NCBI GenBank assembly: GCA_030840295.1
Contig: JAVEET010000352.1
Coordinates: 1 to 38,465, forward strand
Source: Pseudonocardiales bacterium
GTDB lineage: Bacteria; Actinomycetota; Actinomycetes; Mycobacteriales; Jatrophihabitantaceae
Direction: 5' to 3'
Length of the DNA: 38,465 nt
In this document: piece after piece, positions 1 to 10,219 of the stretch
Layout of the letters: every line of letters starts with the position of its first letter
Position numbering within the stretch: position 1 is the stretch's first letter
Notes under the pieces: model-generated
Told to the model about the DNA's origin: nothing
Database searches by the model: none
The model's input: only the letters and a program-made list of their open reading frames with translations
Program-made: the position numbers and the translations under genes

Positions 1-615
1 TTGGCCGAACTCCGCCTCGGCGCCGCCCGGGCGAGCACGGATTCGCTGTACCTGCAGATCGGGACCGGGATCGCCGCTGCGGTGATCGTGGACGGCCGAG
101 TGATGACGGGTTCCGCTGGAATGTCCGGCGAGATCGGTCACCTTCCGGTTATGCCGGATGGTGAACTGTGCGTCTGCGGTCAGCGCGGCTGTACCGAGAT
201 CTATGCCAGCGCAGCGGGCCTGGCGCGACGCTACCAAACGATCTTGGCAGCCAGTGGCCGCCCAGGCGATCGATATCCGCCAGGATCGATTCAAGGTGCA
301 CCGGTCGCCGCGGAGGCCGTTCTCGCGCGGGCTGCAGCCGGCGACGCGCTCGCCTCGCGCGTGTGGAATGAGGCCGTAACCGCACTCGGTCGCGCCCTGG
401 TGAGCTACACATTGCTGATGGACCCCGACCTGATCGTGCTCGGCGGCGGCCTTTCCCTCGCCGGTGACACCCTCCTGCTACCACTGGCCGAGTCACTGCA
501 TTCCGGCCTGGCATTCCGCCGGCCGCCCCGCCTGGTCATCGGCACGTTCGGGGCGGACGCCGGCCGGGTCGGGGCCGGCCTGATCGGCTGGGAAGCTGCC
601 GGAGGCGACCGATGA
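1..615 (+). CDS. ROK-family sugar kinase, C-terminal part (5' end outside window)
   Basis: This is the C-terminal two thirds of a ROK-family kinase, which phosphorylates a sugar such as glucose or an N-acetylhexosamine with ATP in the cytoplasm. The first visible codon is TTG at the window edge and the frame is already inside the fold, so the true start lies upstream. Visible marks are the LQIGTGIAAAV phosphate/sugar loop near residue 20, GEIGHLPV near 43-50 with the zinc-ligand histidine, the ROK cysteine cluster CVCGQRGC at 57-64 followed by E66, and the late glycine-rich VLGGGL segment. The stop overlaps the ATG of nagA in an ATGA, so the two are translationally coupled. That context suggests an amino-sugar kinase (GlcNAc or ManNAc), but the substrate cannot be read from the sequence. 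Confidence 0.85.
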   Translation: MAELRLGAARASTDSLYLQIGTGIAAAVIVDGRVMTGSAGMSGEIGHLPVMPDGELCVCGQRGCTEIYASAAGLARRYQTILAASGRPGDRYPPGSIQGAPVAAEAVLARAAAGDALASRVWNEAVTALGRALVSYTLLMDPDLIVLGGGLSLAGDTLLLPLAESLHSGLAFRRPPRLVIGTFGADAGRVGAGLIGWEAAGGDR

Positions 616-1790
616 TCTTGCAAGGCGCAACGCTGGTGCTGCCCACTGCTTCGGACGAACATGGCTGGCTCCAGATCGAGGGTGATCGGATCGTCGAGAT
701 CGGCAGTCGGGCGAACGGCCGGATCGCTGCGACCGGCCGGGTCGATGAGGTCGATGCGGCTGCGGACGCTCCATCCGAGCGGGTAAGCCTGGCCGGCGGC
801 TGGCTGGTCCCAGGCTTCATCGACGTGCACTGCCACGGCGGTGACGGTGCCTCCTTCGCCGCGGCCGATCCGTAGCAGCTTGAGCGGGCCGCGAATTTCC
901 ATCTGCGCCACGGCACGACGACCGTGCTCGCATCGTTGGTCACCAACCCGTTGGATTCATTGCTCGCCCAACTCGCCGCCGTGGCCGAGCTCAGCCGGTC
1001 CGACGGGCCGATTCTCGGTGCCCATCTGGAAGGTCCCTACCTCTCCCACGCCCGGTGCGGCGCGCAGAACCCGAACTTTCTGCTCGAGCCGGATCTGGAG
1101 CACTTCCGCCGACTCGTTCAAGCTGCCGACGGCACCTGTCGCATGATGACCCTCGCGCCCGAACTGCCCGGCGCGCTGAAACTGATCGACGCCGTCCGGC
1201 AGTCAGGAATGATCGCGGCGGTCGGTCACACCGATGCCACCTACGAGCAGGCGGTCGAAGCCTTCGAACGCGGAGCAGCGGTGGCAACACACCTCTTCAA
1301 CGGGATGCGGGGCGTGCATCACCGTGAGCCGGGACCGGTGTTGGCAGCGCTGGATTCCGGGGCAGCGTGCGAGGTGATCAACGACGGGGTGCACGTACAT
1401 CCTGCTGTGCTCAGACTGGTCGCCGACCGAGATCCGGCGCAACTGCTGCTGATCACCGACGCCATCGACGCGGCCGGCGTCGGCGATGGCCGCTATCTGC
1501 TGGGCGGCCAGGCCGTTCAGGTGCATAACGGGCAGGCCAGGCTGGACAACGGCTCCTTGGCCGGCAGCGTGCTGACCATGGACCGGGCCTTTCGCCGAGC
1601 CGTGCTCGAGACCGGGCTGGCCATCGTCGATGCCGTGGCCGCTGCCAGCACGAATCCGGCACGGGTACTCGGGCTGTCCGAGGACCGGGGAGCGATCCGG
1701 GTCGGGCTGAGGGCTGACCTGGTCCACCTCGACGCAGATCTCCGACCGGTCGCGGTCATGCGCGGCGGCCAATGGATCACGGGCGGCTGA
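612..1790 (+). pseudogene. nagA: N-acetylglucosamine-6-phosphate deacetylase (nagA) interrupted by an in-frame amber codon
   Basis: NagA removes the acetyl group from N-acetylglucosamine-6-phosphate in amino-sugar recycling. The frame from ATG 612 reads the N-terminal part including the metal motif HCHGG, then meets TAG at 873-875 (codon 88). The same frame continues with no shift to 1790. It holds HLEGPYL, the histidine of VGHTD, THLFNGM, NDGVHVHP and the catalytic aspartate of ITDAID. Without the TAG the product would be about 391 residues, normal for the family. The codons around it read GATCCG TAG CAGCTTGAG, consistent with a point change from CAG or GAG. Possible readings are a recent nonsense mutation, a sequencing error, or suppression. 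Re-initiation at GTG 924 would give 288 residues lacking the first metal ligands and is unlikely to be active. Upstream it is coupled to the ROK kinase. Confidence 0.88.
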
Positions 1791-1837
1791 GCCCCCCGAC
1801 CGGCCCGCGTGGGCGCACCTGCGGCACCGCGATCAGC

Positions 1838-1843
1838 TACCGT
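1838..1843 (+). promoter_or_regulatory. Candidate -10 box of a leaderless otsB transcript
   Basis: TACCGT fits TANNNT and ends seven bases before the ATG at 1851. There is no Shine-Dalgarno sequence in front of that ATG. This is the leaderless arrangement common in actinobacteria. No convincing -35 box is visible, so the call is tentative. Confidence 0.35.
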
Positions 1844-1850
1844 CGGCCGC

Positions 1851-2687
1851 ATGCACATCGCCCTCCGTCCGCTAGCCGAACAGCTGGCGACCGATCCGAG
1901 TTCAGTGCTCCTCGCCCTTGATTTCGACGGCACTCTGTCGCCGATCGTCGATGATCCAGAACGTGCGCGGGCTGTTCCCGCGGCGATCGAGGCCCTGGTC
2001 GACCTGGCCGACCGTGGTGCCCGCATCGCCATCGTGACCGGTCGGGACGCAGCCACGGTCGTCGAGCTCGGCGGCTTGGAACGGATAAGGGGTGTGCTGG
2101 TCAGCGGACTACACGGCGCCGAGACCTGGCACGAGGGGCAATTTCGCACCCGGGACGAGCCGGCGGGTATCAGCGCGCTTCGCGAGGCCCTGCCGCCGCT
2201 CCTGGAGCGGGTCGATCCGGGAGTCTGGCTGGAGGACAAGCGGCTGTCGTTGGTGGTCCACACCCGTCGCGCCACGCATCCCGAGCAGTCGCTGGAGATG
2301 CTGAGGGAACCGGTGACCGCGCTGGCCGCGGAGCACGACCTGGATGTCGTCGGCGGCAAGTTCGTCCTGGAGATTCGCATCCCCGGCCTGTCGAAGGCCG
2401 ACGCGGTCAGTTCGCTACTGAACGAGCACACGAGGGCCGCACTGTTCTGCGGAGACGACCTCGGGGACCTGCCGGCGTTCGAAGCGATCCGGTCCTGGGC
2501 GGCCGACTCCGGCCACACCGGGATCACCATCGCCGTCGGCGAGGTGCCGCAGGTGAGCACGGCGGCCGACCTGCAACTCGACTCGCCGGAAGAACTGGCC
2601 GAACTACTGTCCGACCTCGCCGATCAAGACAACCGGCGCGATCCGCCCTTGAGAGGACCGGAGGTCAATCCGCAGACACCGCCCTGA
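1851..2687 (+). CDS. otsB: Trehalose-6-phosphate phosphatase OtsB
   Basis: This HAD-superfamily phosphatase dephosphorylates trehalose 6-phosphate to trehalose, the second step of the OtsAB pathway. I chose ATG 1851 (278 residues) over the GTG at 1809. The first catalytic motif then sits at the expected place near the N-terminus (LDFDGT, D24 nucleophile and D26), and the extra upstream residues look unlike the family. Further motifs are VTGRD, the GLHGAE substrate loop, LEDKRLS and the metal-binding GDDLGDLPAFEA near residue 202. Length is normal for bacterial OtsB. Its last 23 bases overlap the 3' end of otsA on the other strand, so the two pathway genes converge instead of forming an operon. 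Confidence 0.92.
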   Translation: MHIALRPLAEQLATDPSSVLLALDFDGTLSPIVDDPERARAVPAAIEALVDLADRGARIAIVTGRDAATVVELGGLERIRGVLVSGLHGAETWHEGQFRTRDEPAGISALREALPPLLERVDPGVWLEDKRLSLVVHTRRATHPEQSLEMLREPVTALAAEHDLDVVGGKFVLEIRIPGLSKADAVSSLLNEHTRAALFCGDDLGDLPAFEAIRSWAADSGHTGITIAVGEVPQVSTAADLQLDSPEELAELLSDLADQDNRRDPPLRGPEVNPQTPP

Positions 2688-4203
2688 TCTGAGCGCGGAA
2701 CCATTCGGGCGGCGAGGCTCCCGCCGAAGCCTGTCTCAGCCGCACCGATCGCAATTCCCTTTCCACATCGGGCATCTCCAGGGCGATCCGCAGGGCGGCC
2801 GCGGTACCCGTGACATCGAACGGGTTCACCAGCACCGCGTCGTCGCCGAGTTCATCCACGGCGCCGGCCTGCCGGGACAACACCGGGATGCCGTGTCGTT
2901 CGGACAACACACAGCCTTCCTTGACGACCAGATTCATGCCATCGCGGATCGGGTTGACCAACAGCACATCGGCCATCCGCATTGCAGCCAGTGACCCGGG
3001 ATAGTCCTCTTCAACCTCGAGTTTCAGCGGTGTCCACTCATCGGTGCCGAACTCGTCGTCGATCTCATCCGCGAGCCGTTTCACTTCGGCGGTGTAAGCC
3101 CGGTAGTCGGCCAGATCATGTCGCGACGGGTAGGCGAACGCGAGATGAACGACCCGGTTGTGCCACACCGGATTGGCCCGTAGGAACTCGCGATAGGCCA
3201 TCAGGCCACGCAGAATGTTCTTGCTCAGCTCCGTCCTGTCCACCCGGGTGATGACCTTGCGGTCGCCGACGGTCCGCTGCAACGTGCGCATCCGGGCCTG
3301 GGCGTCGCGCTGGTTGGCTCGCTCGCGCATCACCTCGACATCCACCCCGAGCGGGAAGGCTTGGATCGAGACCTGGCGCCCGTCGCGCGCAGTGACCGTG
3401 CCGCCGCCTCCCTCGAGGTAATCGACGTTGACCCGCAGGATTTCGTTGCAGCAGTCCAGGAAGGCCTTGGCCCACCGGGGAGTGTGGAATCCCAGCACAT
3501 CGGCCCCGAGCAGGCCGTCGAGGACCTCCCCCGCGATGTCGTCTGGAAACAGCTGGAAGTACTCCGGCGGTGCCCAAGGCGTGTGCGTGAAGTGAGCGAT
3601 TCGGACGTCGCGCCGCCGGGCACGCAGGTAGGACGGCACCAGGTTCAGGTGATAGTCCTGGACCATCACCGTCGCCTCCGGGGCGGCCTCCAGATCGAGT
3701 GCTTCGGCGAACGCGTGGTTGTAGCGCCGGTACGCCGCCCACTGGCGCCGCCACTTCTCGTCGAAGACCGGGGTCCGCGCGGTGTCGTAGAGCAGGTGCG
3801 CGATATACCACAAGGAGGAGTTGGCAATGCCGTTGTAGGCCTGGCGAAACGTCGTGGAGTCGATCGGCAGCATCCGTACGTCGACGCCCTCGATGAGGTC
3901 CACCGAGGCCTTGGATCCGGACACGTGTCCATGTTCAGACTCCCTGGCCAGTGCACGCTCGGCGTCGTTGAGAGCCGCGCAAACCCAGACCACATCGTCG
4001 CGTCCGTGCAACGCGGCCAGCATTCCGCTGACCAGCCCGCCGCCCCCGCGGTCCACCTGGTCCTCGCCACCTTCGACCGACTTGACCGAGATCGGTCCGC
4101 GGTTGGAGGCGACCACCAGCCTCGCTGTCCCGGTGCGGGCTTCGCTGTCCACGACAGCTCCTCTCACGCCCCGTTCAGGCGACGCCACCTGAGCATTCAC
4201 CAT
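2665..4203 (-). CDS. otsA: Alpha,alpha-trehalose-phosphate synthase (UDP-forming) OtsA
   Basis: This GT20 glycosyltransferase joins a nucleotide-activated glucose to glucose 6-phosphate, giving trehalose 6-phosphate for OtsB. The 512-residue product shows VVASNRGPISV with the glucose-6-phosphate loop near residue 31, GGGGLVSGM, the HFTHTPWAPPEYF segment, the RVDRTELSKNILRGL segment with the phosphate-binding Arg and Lys, and DGMNLVVKEG near the C-terminus. Length is typical. The start is ATG 4203, with GAGGTAG about eight bases upstream. A short N-terminal extension (about 25 residues) before the conserved core could mean a start slightly further in. It is convergent with otsB and divergent from the ABC exporter. 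A role in osmotic or desiccation protection is family knowledge. Confidence 0.93.
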   Translation of the reverse strand: MVNAQVASPERGVRGAVVDSEARTGTARLVVASNRGPISVKSVEGGEDQVDRGGGGLVSGMLAALHGRDDVVWVCAALNDAERALARESEHGHVSGSKASVDLIEGVDVRMLPIDSTTFRQAYNGIANSSLWYIAHLLYDTARTPVFDEKWRRQWAAYRRYNHAFAEALDLEAAPEATVMVQDYHLNLVPSYLRARRRDVRIAHFTHTPWAPPEYFQLFPDDIAGEVLDGLLGADVLGFHTPRWAKAFLDCCNEILRVNVDYLEGGGGTVTARDGRQVSIQAFPLGVDVEVMRERANQRDAQARMRTLQRTVGDRKVITRVDRTELSKNILRGLMAYREFLRANPVWHNRVVHLAFAYPSRHDLADYRAYTAEVKRLADEIDDEFGTDEWTPLKLEVEEDYPGSLAAMRMADVLLVNPIRDGMNLVVKEGCVLSERHGIPVLSRQAGAVDELGDDAVLVNPFDVTGTAAALRIALEMPDVERELRSVRLRQASAGASPPEWFRAQIRAVSAD

Positions 4204-4366
4204 CCAGAGCTACCTCTGTCTACCAGGTGCCGCCATCCGCCCGGGTACCGCCGAGTCGACCGAGCGCTATCTTGTGTGTGCAACGACTGGCAACCCCCTG
4301 AGTGCAGGCGGAGCGAGGTTGGTCGATTTGACCAGATCGCTCCTTGATCTCTGCTTGGATGTGCCC

Positions 4367-5380
4367 ATGACTATGATTCATCAGACCGGCGACGGCGGTG
4401 TAAGTGCAGTCGTAGAACGGCCGGACGGGCGCATTGTGATCGACAATCTGACAAAGGCGTTCGGTCGCCAACGCGCGGTCGACAGCCTGAGCTTCACCGT
4501 GGAACCAGGCTCGGTCACCGGATTCCTGGGGCCCAACGGTGCCGGCAAGACCACGACCCTGCGTATGTTGCTCGGCCTCATCGCGGCCACCTCGGGCACT
4601 GCCACCATCAACGGCGTGGCCTACCACTCCCTCGCCAGGCCCTTGCAGACCGTCGGGGCGGCACTGGAGGCCTCGAGCTTCCACCCGGCGCACACCGGCC
4701 TGCAGCACCTTCGTATCTATTGCGCCGCCGCCGGCCTGCCGGCCAGGCGTGCCGACGAGGTCCTCGACCTGGTCGGTCTGACGGCCGCGGCGAAGAAGAA
4801 GACCAAGGGTTACTCAATGGGAATGCGCCAGCGGCTCGGCCTCGCGGGCACCCTGTTGGGCGATCCCAAAGTGTTGATCCTCGACGAGCCTGCTAACGGC
4901 CTGGACCCTGAGGGCATCCGGTGGCTGCGAGGCTTCTTCCGCCACCTCGCCGGCGAGGGACGGACGGTTCTCGTTTCCAGTCATCAGCTCGCCGAGATTC
5001 AAGAGGTCGCCGACCGCGCGGTCATCCTCAACCAGGGCAAGTTGGTTCGGGCCGGCACGATGGACGAGCTGTCGGCCGGTACGTCGACGGCCGTCGTTCG
5101 CGGTCCGGATCTGGCCCCGCTGCAGCTGGCCCTGGCCGAAGCCGGGCTGAGCGGCACTACCGAGGCCGACGGATCGCTGCGGGTACGGGCCGACGAGCTC
5201 ACCCAGATCGGCCATCTTGCCTTCGTCTATGGCGTGGAACTGCACGAGTTGACGCTGGAGGAATTCGATCTGGAGCAGCTCTTCTTCACCCTGACCGAGG
5301 GAGCTCACCGCGGGGCCGATCTCTCCGTCCCAGGTAGGACACCATCAATGACCTTTCAGGACCCGGGAGCAGCGCGATGA
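4367..5380 (+). CDS. ABC transporter ATP-binding protein
   Basis: This is the ATPase subunit of an ABC-2-type exporter and acts at the inner face of the membrane with the next gene's product. Walker A is GPNGAGKTT, the Q-loop region follows, the signature is YSMGMRQRLGLA, Walker B is VLILDEPANGLDP, and the switch histidine is in LVSSHQL. The frame is open back to a GTG at 4274. I prefer ATG 4367 (337 residues) because the ATPase core (IVIDNLTKAFG) begins about 24 residues later, as usual, and the upstream codons look non-coding. ATG 4373 is equally possible. Its stop overlaps the permease ATG in an ATGA. The substrate is unknown; relatives of this DrrA/CcmA-like group export drugs, lantibiotics or lipids. 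Confidence 0.88.
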   Translation: MTMIHQTGDGGVSAVVERPDGRIVIDNLTKAFGRQRAVDSLSFTVEPGSVTGFLGPNGAGKTTTLRMLLGLIAATSGTATINGVAYHSLARPLQTVGAALEASSFHPAHTGLQHLRIYCAAAGLPARRADEVLDLVGLTAAAKKKTKGYSMGMRQRLGLAGTLLGDPKVLILDEPANGLDPEGIRWLRGFFRHLAGEGRTVLVSSHQLAEIQEVADRAVILNQGKLVRAGTMDELSAGTSTAVVRGPDLAPLQLALAEAGLSGTTEADGSLRVRADELTQIGHLAFVYGVELHELTLEEFDLEQLFFTLTEGAHRGADLSVPGRTPSMTFQDPGAAR

Positions 5381-6138
5381 TCAACCTCATCAGGTCCGAG
5401 GTGCTAAAGATCCGAAGCACCCAGGTATGGATCTGGATGCTCGTCCTGGCGGTGGTCTTCACCGGCCTCATCACCCTGGGCGCCAGCGCCGACGCGGTCA
5501 GAAGGTATGAATCCGGCCAGCCGGTCGTCTATTACGACCTCTTCACCACCTCCACCAGCGCATCGTTCGCGCTGATGATCCTCGGCATCCTCGGTCTCAC
5601 CACCGAGTTTCGGCACCAGACGATCACCCCGACCCTGCTGGCCACCCCGAACCGCTGGAAGTTACTGGCCGGCAAGATCGCGTCCTACGGTGTCTTCTCG
5701 ATCATCTATTCGATCGTCTGCATCGCCGTTAACTTCACGGTCGCCATCATCTGGCTGTCAGCCAAGAACGTGCCGCTGGAATACGGTCACGGGGTTGCGG
5801 GTGGCGTCGTCAAGGTCTTCATCTCGTTGGTCCTGCTCGGCATTTTCGGCCTCGGCGTTGGTGCGCTGATCCGCAACCAAGCTGCCGCCATGGTCTTGGG
5901 CATCGTCTACTTCGGCATCCTCAACTTCCTGCTGGCCGGTATCCCGTTCATCCGGAAGGTCTGGATGTTCGAACCTGGGGGCGCGTTCGCGGTGTTCACC
6001 TCCAACGGCCAGATGACCGGGCTGTCCAGCGACGTATACGTCATCACGCCGATGGCAGGCCTCGCAATCCTCATCGGGTGGTGCGTCCTCATCCTGGGCC
6101 TCGGCGCCGTGCTGAGCCTGAACCGGGACATCAGCTGA
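5377..6138 (+). CDS. ABC-2 type transporter permease
   Basis: This 253-residue integral membrane protein is the partner of the preceding ATPase. About six hydrophobic segments can be seen: near residues 17-38 (VWIWMLVLAVVFTG), 58-77, 105-130 (IIYSIVCIAVNFTVAI), 145-165, 172-190 and 225-245. A short cytoplasmic N-terminus (MINLIRSEVLKIRSTQVW) is typical of ABC-2 permeases. The ATG lies within the stop of the ATPase gene (4-base overlap), so both are made together. No substrate can be inferred. The transcript probably ends in the gap before kgd. Confidence 0.85.
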   Translation: MINLIRSEVLKIRSTQVWIWMLVLAVVFTGLITLGASADAVRRYESGQPVVYYDLFTTSTSASFALMILGILGLTTEFRHQTITPTLLATPNRWKLLAGKIASYGVFSIIYSIVCIAVNFTVAIIWLSAKNVPLEYGHGVAGGVVKVFISLVLLGIFGLGVGALIRNQAAAMVLGIVYFGILNFLLAGIPFIRKVWMFEPGGAFAVFTSNGQMTGLSSDVYVITPMAGLAILIGWCVLILGLGAVLSLNRDIS

Positions 6139-6361
6139 CCACCGCCTGACCCGGTGCCGGCGGCGACCAGCTTTAGGTCCTTTGTGAGCAACCGCACCGA
6201 CATCGCGGCGGCCCACAGGGCCTAGATCACTGCGTGTGCTGCCACCGCGCGCGTAGGCTGGTTACCCGGGTCATGACCACGCGGTGTGACAAATGTCGCG
6301 TTGCTGGATCGAGTCCCGAAGCAACCGACATACGCACACTCTCAAAGGTGGCCGAACGCTC

Positions 6362-9300
6362 GTGACCGCACAGTCCTCGACTGGTGAATCATCCACAGCC
6401 CGCCCTGACTTCGGCGCGAACGAATGGCTCGTCGAGGAGATGTACGAGCGTTATCTGGCCGATCCGAGCACGGTCGACGCGGCATGGCATGACTTCTTCG
6501 CCGATTACCGGCCAACGGTCGGCCCGGCCCGGACGATAGCCGGGCCGGCCGAGCACGGCGCGGCAGCCCAACACCCCAACGGGACCCCGGCGGCCGGGTC
6601 GACTCACGCAGTTCAGGAGGCCGAGGAAGCCCAGGCGGCCTCCAACACCGCCTCGGCGACCACCGAGAGCGCTCCGGCGCCGACAGCGACCAGCACGGTG
6701 AACAACGGGGCCGCGAAGCCGGGCGGAGCGGATCGACCGTCCTGGACCACACCGACCGTGGCACCCGTCGCTACCTCCGAGGCACACATCACCACCCTGC
6801 GCGGAGCGCCGGCGAAGGTCGTCTCGAACATGCAGGCTTCGCTGGAGATCCCGACCGCCACCAGCGTCCGAGCCGTACCGGCCAAGCTGATCGCCGACAA
6901 CCGGATCATCATCAACAACCACCTCCGGCGCGCCCGCGGCGGCAAGATCAGCTTCACCCACATCATCGGCTACGCCGTGGTGCGCGCGCTGCACGCCTAC
7001 CCGGAGATGAACAACTCGTTCGCCCTCACCCCCGACGGGAAGCCGGCGGTCGTCCAGCCTGAGCACGTCAACTTCGGCCTGGCCATCGACCTGCCCGGCA
7101 AGAACGGCGGCAGGTCCCTCGTCGTCGCCAGCGTCAAGCAAGCGGAAAACATGGACTTCGCGGCATTCTGGGGTGCCTACGAGGACATCATCCGACGGGC
7201 TCGGGCCGGCAAGCTCACCGCCGACGACTTCGCCGGTTCCACCATCAGCCTCACCAACCCAGGAACCATCGGAACCAACCATTCGGTGCCCCGCCTGATG
7301 CAGGGCCAGGGCACCATCATCGGGGTCGGTGCGATGGAGTACCCGGCGCAGTACAGCGGCATGAGCGAGGAATCCCTCGCCAACGCCGCCATCAGCAAGA
7401 TCATGACGCTCACCTCGACCTATGACCACCGGATCATTCAGGGCGCACAGTCCGGCGAGTTCCTGCGCAAGATCCACCAGTTGCTGCTGGGCGAGGACAA
7501 CTTCTACTACGACATCTTCAAGTCCCTCAAGATCCCCTACGAGCCGGTCATCTGGCTCACCGACCGTGAGTTCAGCCACGAGGGCCAGATCGACAAGGCG
7601 GCCAGGGTCGTCGAACTCATCAATGCCTACCGCACGTCCGGCCACCTGATGGCCGACACCGACCCGCTCGAGTTCCGGATCCGCACCCACCCGGACCTCG
7701 ACATCACCAAGCACGGGCTCACCCTCTGGGACCTCGACCGGGAGTTCCCCGTCGGAGGTTTCGCCGGCCACAAGCTAATGAAGCTTCGTGACATCCTGGG
7801 TGTGCTGCGCGACGCGTACTGCCGACGGGTGGGCGTGGAGTACATGCACATCATCGATCCCGAGGAGCGCTCCTGGATTCAGGAGCACATCGAGATCAAG
7901 ACCGATGCCCCGACCCGCGAGGAACAGAAGCACATCCTGTCGCGGCTCAATGTGGCCGAGGCCCTCGAGACGTTCCTGCAGACCAAGTATGTCGGGCAGA
8001 AGCGGTTCAGCCTGGAGGGTGCCGAGACGGTGATCGCCCTGCTCGACGCCGTCCTCTCGGCCGCGGCCGGCCAGGATCTCGACGAGGTGGTCATCGGCAT
8101 GCCGCATCGCGGTCGCCTGAACGTGCTAGCCAACATCGTCGGCAAGCCGTACGCGAAGATCTTCAATGAGTTCGAAGGAAACATCGATCCCGGCACGGCC
8201 CAAGGGTCCGGCGACGTGAAGTACCACCTCGGCGCCCACGGCACCTACACCTCCCCCGACGGCAAGCAGATTGCGGTCGAGTTGACCGCCAACCCCTCTC
8301 ACCTGGAGGCGGTCAACCCGGTGCTCGAGGGAATCGTCCGCGCCAAGCAGGACATTCTCGACAAGGGCGAGGACGGTTTCACCGTTCTGCCGTTGCTCAT
8401 GCACGGCGATGCGGCTTTCGCCGGTCAGGGCGTGGTGGCGGAGACGCTCAACCTGTCGCAACTGCGTGGCTACCGCACCGGCGGCACCGTGCACGTCGTG
8501 GTCAACAACCAGGTCGGGTTCACCACCTCGCCATCACAGTCCCGATCGAGCCTGTACTGCACCGACATTGCCCGGATGATCGCCGCACCGATCTTCCACG
8601 TCAACGGTGATGATCCCGAGGCCTGCGTGCGGGTCGCCCGGCTGGCGGTCGAGTACCGGCGCCAGTTCAAGAAAGACGTCGTCATCGACATGGTCTGTTA
8701 CCGACGCCGGGGCCACAACGAGGCGGACAACCCGTCGTTCACCCAGCCGCTGATGTACGACATCATCGACAACAAGCGCAGCGTCCGCAAGCTCTACACC
8801 GAGGCTCTCATCGGCCGCGGCGACATCACCATCACCGACGCCGAAGAGGCGCTGAAGGACTTCCAGTCCCAGCTGGAAAAGGTGTTCCTCGAGACCCGGA
8901 ATGCGACCGGGCGGCCCACGCCCGAGCCCAAGATGAACGAGACCGCTCCCCAACAGCAGGCACCCAGTGCCATCCCGGCCGAACTCATCAAGAGCATCGG
9001 TGAGCTGTACGCCAACCACCCGCAGGGTTTCACGATCCACCCTCGGCTCAAGGCGCAGATCGATCGGCGGGTCGCGATGACCACCGGCGGCGATGTCGAC
9101 TGGGCCACCGCCGAACTGCTCGCGCTCGGCTCCCTTACAGTGGACGGACATCCGGTCCGGCTGGCCGGGCAGGACTCCCGCCGGGGCACCTTCACCCAGC
9201 GGCACGCGGTACTCATCGACCGCAACACCGGCGAGGAGTACACACCGCTGCGCCACATCCCGAATGCGATCGCTCCGTTCCGAGCCTATGACTCGCTGCT

Positions 9301-10123
9301 GTCCGAGTACGCCGCGATGGGCTTCGAGTACGGCTACTCGGTGGCCAATGAGGACTCACTGGTGGTCTGGGAGGCGCAATTCGGCGACTTCGCCGACGGA
9401 GCCCAGACGATCATCGATGAGTTCATCGCCTCCGGCGAGGCCAAGTGGGGCCAGCGTTCCTCGGTGACGCTGTTGCTTCCCCATGGCTATGAGGGCCAGG
9501 GCCCGGACCACTCGTCCGGCAGGCCCGAACGCTTTCTGCAGCTGGCGGCCGAGAACAACATGACGATCGCCATGTGCTCCTCGCCGGCCAACTACTTCCA
9601 TCTGCTGCGCCGCCAAGCCCTGTCCGACATTCGTCGGCCGCTCATCGCCTTCACGCCGAAATCGTTGCTACGTCTGAAGGCCGCGGTGAGCCAGCTGGAC
9701 GAGTTCTCCAGTGGCAGTTTCCGGCCGGTGATCGGTGACGACACGGTCGACCCGGCGGGTGTGACCCGGGTGGTGCTGTCCAGCGGCAAGATCTACTACG
9801 ACCTGTTGGCGGCGCGCACGGCTGCTGGTCGCTCCGACGTAGCCCTGGTCAGGATCGAGCAGCTCTACCCGCTGCCCGGTGAGGACATCGCGGCCGAACT
9901 GGCCAAGTGTCCCAACGCGCAGTTGATCTGGGCCCAGGAGGAACCGGCCAACCAGGGCGGCTACCCGTTCATTGCGTTGAACCTGCCGGAGCAGCTGGCC
10001 GCCAAGGGCGACACTCGCCCGATCTACCGCGCCTCCCGCAAGGCGTCGGCCTCTCCTGCTGTGGGTTCGGCCAGCATCCACGAGGCGCAGCAGCGCGAGG
10101 TGGTCGCCACCGCCCTCGGCTGA
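6362..10123 (+). CDS. kgd: Multifunctional 2-oxoglutarate dehydrogenase/decarboxylase Kgd (E2o-like domain fused to E1o)
   Basis: This is the actinobacterial fusion of an E2o-like succinyltransferase domain and the thiamine-dependent E1o component of 2-oxoglutarate dehydrogenase, acting in the TCA cycle. I chose GTG 6362 because the product then begins with the family N-terminus ([16 protein letters not shown]) and AAAGGTGG lies about ten bases upstream; the frame is open to 6293. At 1253 residues it is close to the mycobacterial enzyme. Order: N-terminal helix (12-45); Ala/Pro/Thr-rich linker (about 60-130); acyltransferase domain ending in [16 protein letters not shown] (about 365-380); then the E1 part with [24 protein letters not shown] and [10 protein letters not shown] for thiamine diphosphate and magnesium, and the C-terminal transketolase-like domains. 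Family members are regulated by acetyl-CoA and by FHA-domain inhibitors; neither is visible here. Confidence 0.95.
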   Translation: MTAQSSTGESSTARPDFGANEWLVEEMYERYLADPSTVDAAWHDFFADYRPTVGPARTIAGPAEHGAAAQHPNGTPAAGSTHAVQEAEEAQAASNTASATTESAPAPTATSTVNNGAAKPGGADRPSWTTPTVAPVATSEAHITTLRGAPAKVVSNMQASLEIPTATSVRAVPAKLIADNRIIINNHLRRARGGKISFTHIIGYAVVRALHAYPEMNNSFALTPDGKPAVVQPEHVNFGLAIDLPGKNGGRSLVVASVKQAENMDFAAFWGAYEDIIRRARAGKLTADDFAGSTISLTNPGTIGTNHSVPRLMQGQGTIIGVGAMEYPAQYSGMSEESLANAAISKIMTLTSTYDHRIIQGAQSGEFLRKIHQLLLGEDNFYYDIFKSLKIPYEPVIWLTDREFSHEGQIDKAARVVELINAYRTSGHLMADTDPLEFRIRTHPDLDITKHGLTLWDLDREFPVGGFAGHKLMKLRDILGVLRDAYCRRVGVEYMHIIDPEERSWIQEHIEIKTDAPTREEQKHILSRLNVAEALETFLQTKYVGQKRFSLEGAETVIALLDAVLSAAAGQDLDEVVIGMPHRGRLNVLANIVGKPYAKIFNEFEGNIDPGTAQGSGDVKYHLGAHGTYTSPDGKQIAVELTANPSHLEAVNPVLEGIVRAKQDILDKGEDGFTVLPLLMHGDAAFAGQGVVAETLNLSQLRGYRTGGTVHVVVNNQVGFTTSPSQSRSSLYCTDIARMIAAPIFHVNGDDPEACVRVARLAVEYRRQFKKDVVIDMVCYRRRGHNEADNPSFTQPLMYDIIDNKRSVRKLYTEALIGRGDITITDAEEALKDFQSQLEKVFLETRNATGRPTPEPKMNETAPQQQAPSAIPAELIKSIGELYANHPQGFTIHPRLKAQIDRRVAMTTGGDVDWATAELLALGSLTVDGHPVRLAGQDSRRGTFTQRHAVLIDRNTGEEYTPLRHIPNAIAPFRAYDSLLSEYAAMGFEYGYSVANEDSLVVWEAQFGDFADGAQTIIDEFIASGEAKWGQRSSVTLLLPHGYEGQGPDHSSGRPERFLQLAAENNMTIAMCSSPANYFHLLRRQALSDIRRPLIAFTPKSLLRLKAAVSQLDEFSSGSFRPVIGDDTVDPAGVTRVVLSSGKIYYDLLAARTAAGRSDVALVRIEQLYPLPGEDIAAELAKCPNAQLIWAQEEPANQGGYPFIALNLPEQLAAKGDTRPIYRASRKASASPAVGSASIHEAQQREVVATALG

Positions 10124-10127
10124 GTCC

Positions 10128-10162
10128 CGAACGGCTGTGCCAGCCCCGGGAAACGCCGTTCG
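10128..10162 (+). terminator. Inverted repeat behind kgd, probable terminator
   Basis: CGAACGGC (10128-10135) and GCCGTTCG (10155-10162) are perfect 8-base arms around a 19-base loop, starting four bases after the kgd stop. There is no T-run. It lies between kgd and the promoter of the next gene, so termination is a reasonable but unproven role. Confidence 0.5.
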
Positions 10163-10182
10163 CCAGCCAGTCCCGACGCCGA

Positions 10183-10213
10183 TTGACCGGCGCTGATGGT
10201 CCGCAGCTAGGTT
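10183..10213 (+). promoter_or_regulatory. Promoter of the Gfo/Idh gene, leaderless type
   Basis: A -35 box TTGACC (10183-10188) and a -10 box TAGGTT (10208-10213) are separated by 19 bases. The -10 box ends six bases before ATG 10220, so transcription should start at or next to the A of the start codon. No ribosome-binding site is present, which fits a leaderless mRNA. Confidence 0.55.
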
Positions 10214-10219
10214 GGTCAT

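Noticed and set aside
6389-7771. Long minus-strand open frame opposite kgd
   Set aside because: It is a shadow frame of kgd, with Val/Gly/Asp-rich composition and no recognisable motifs.
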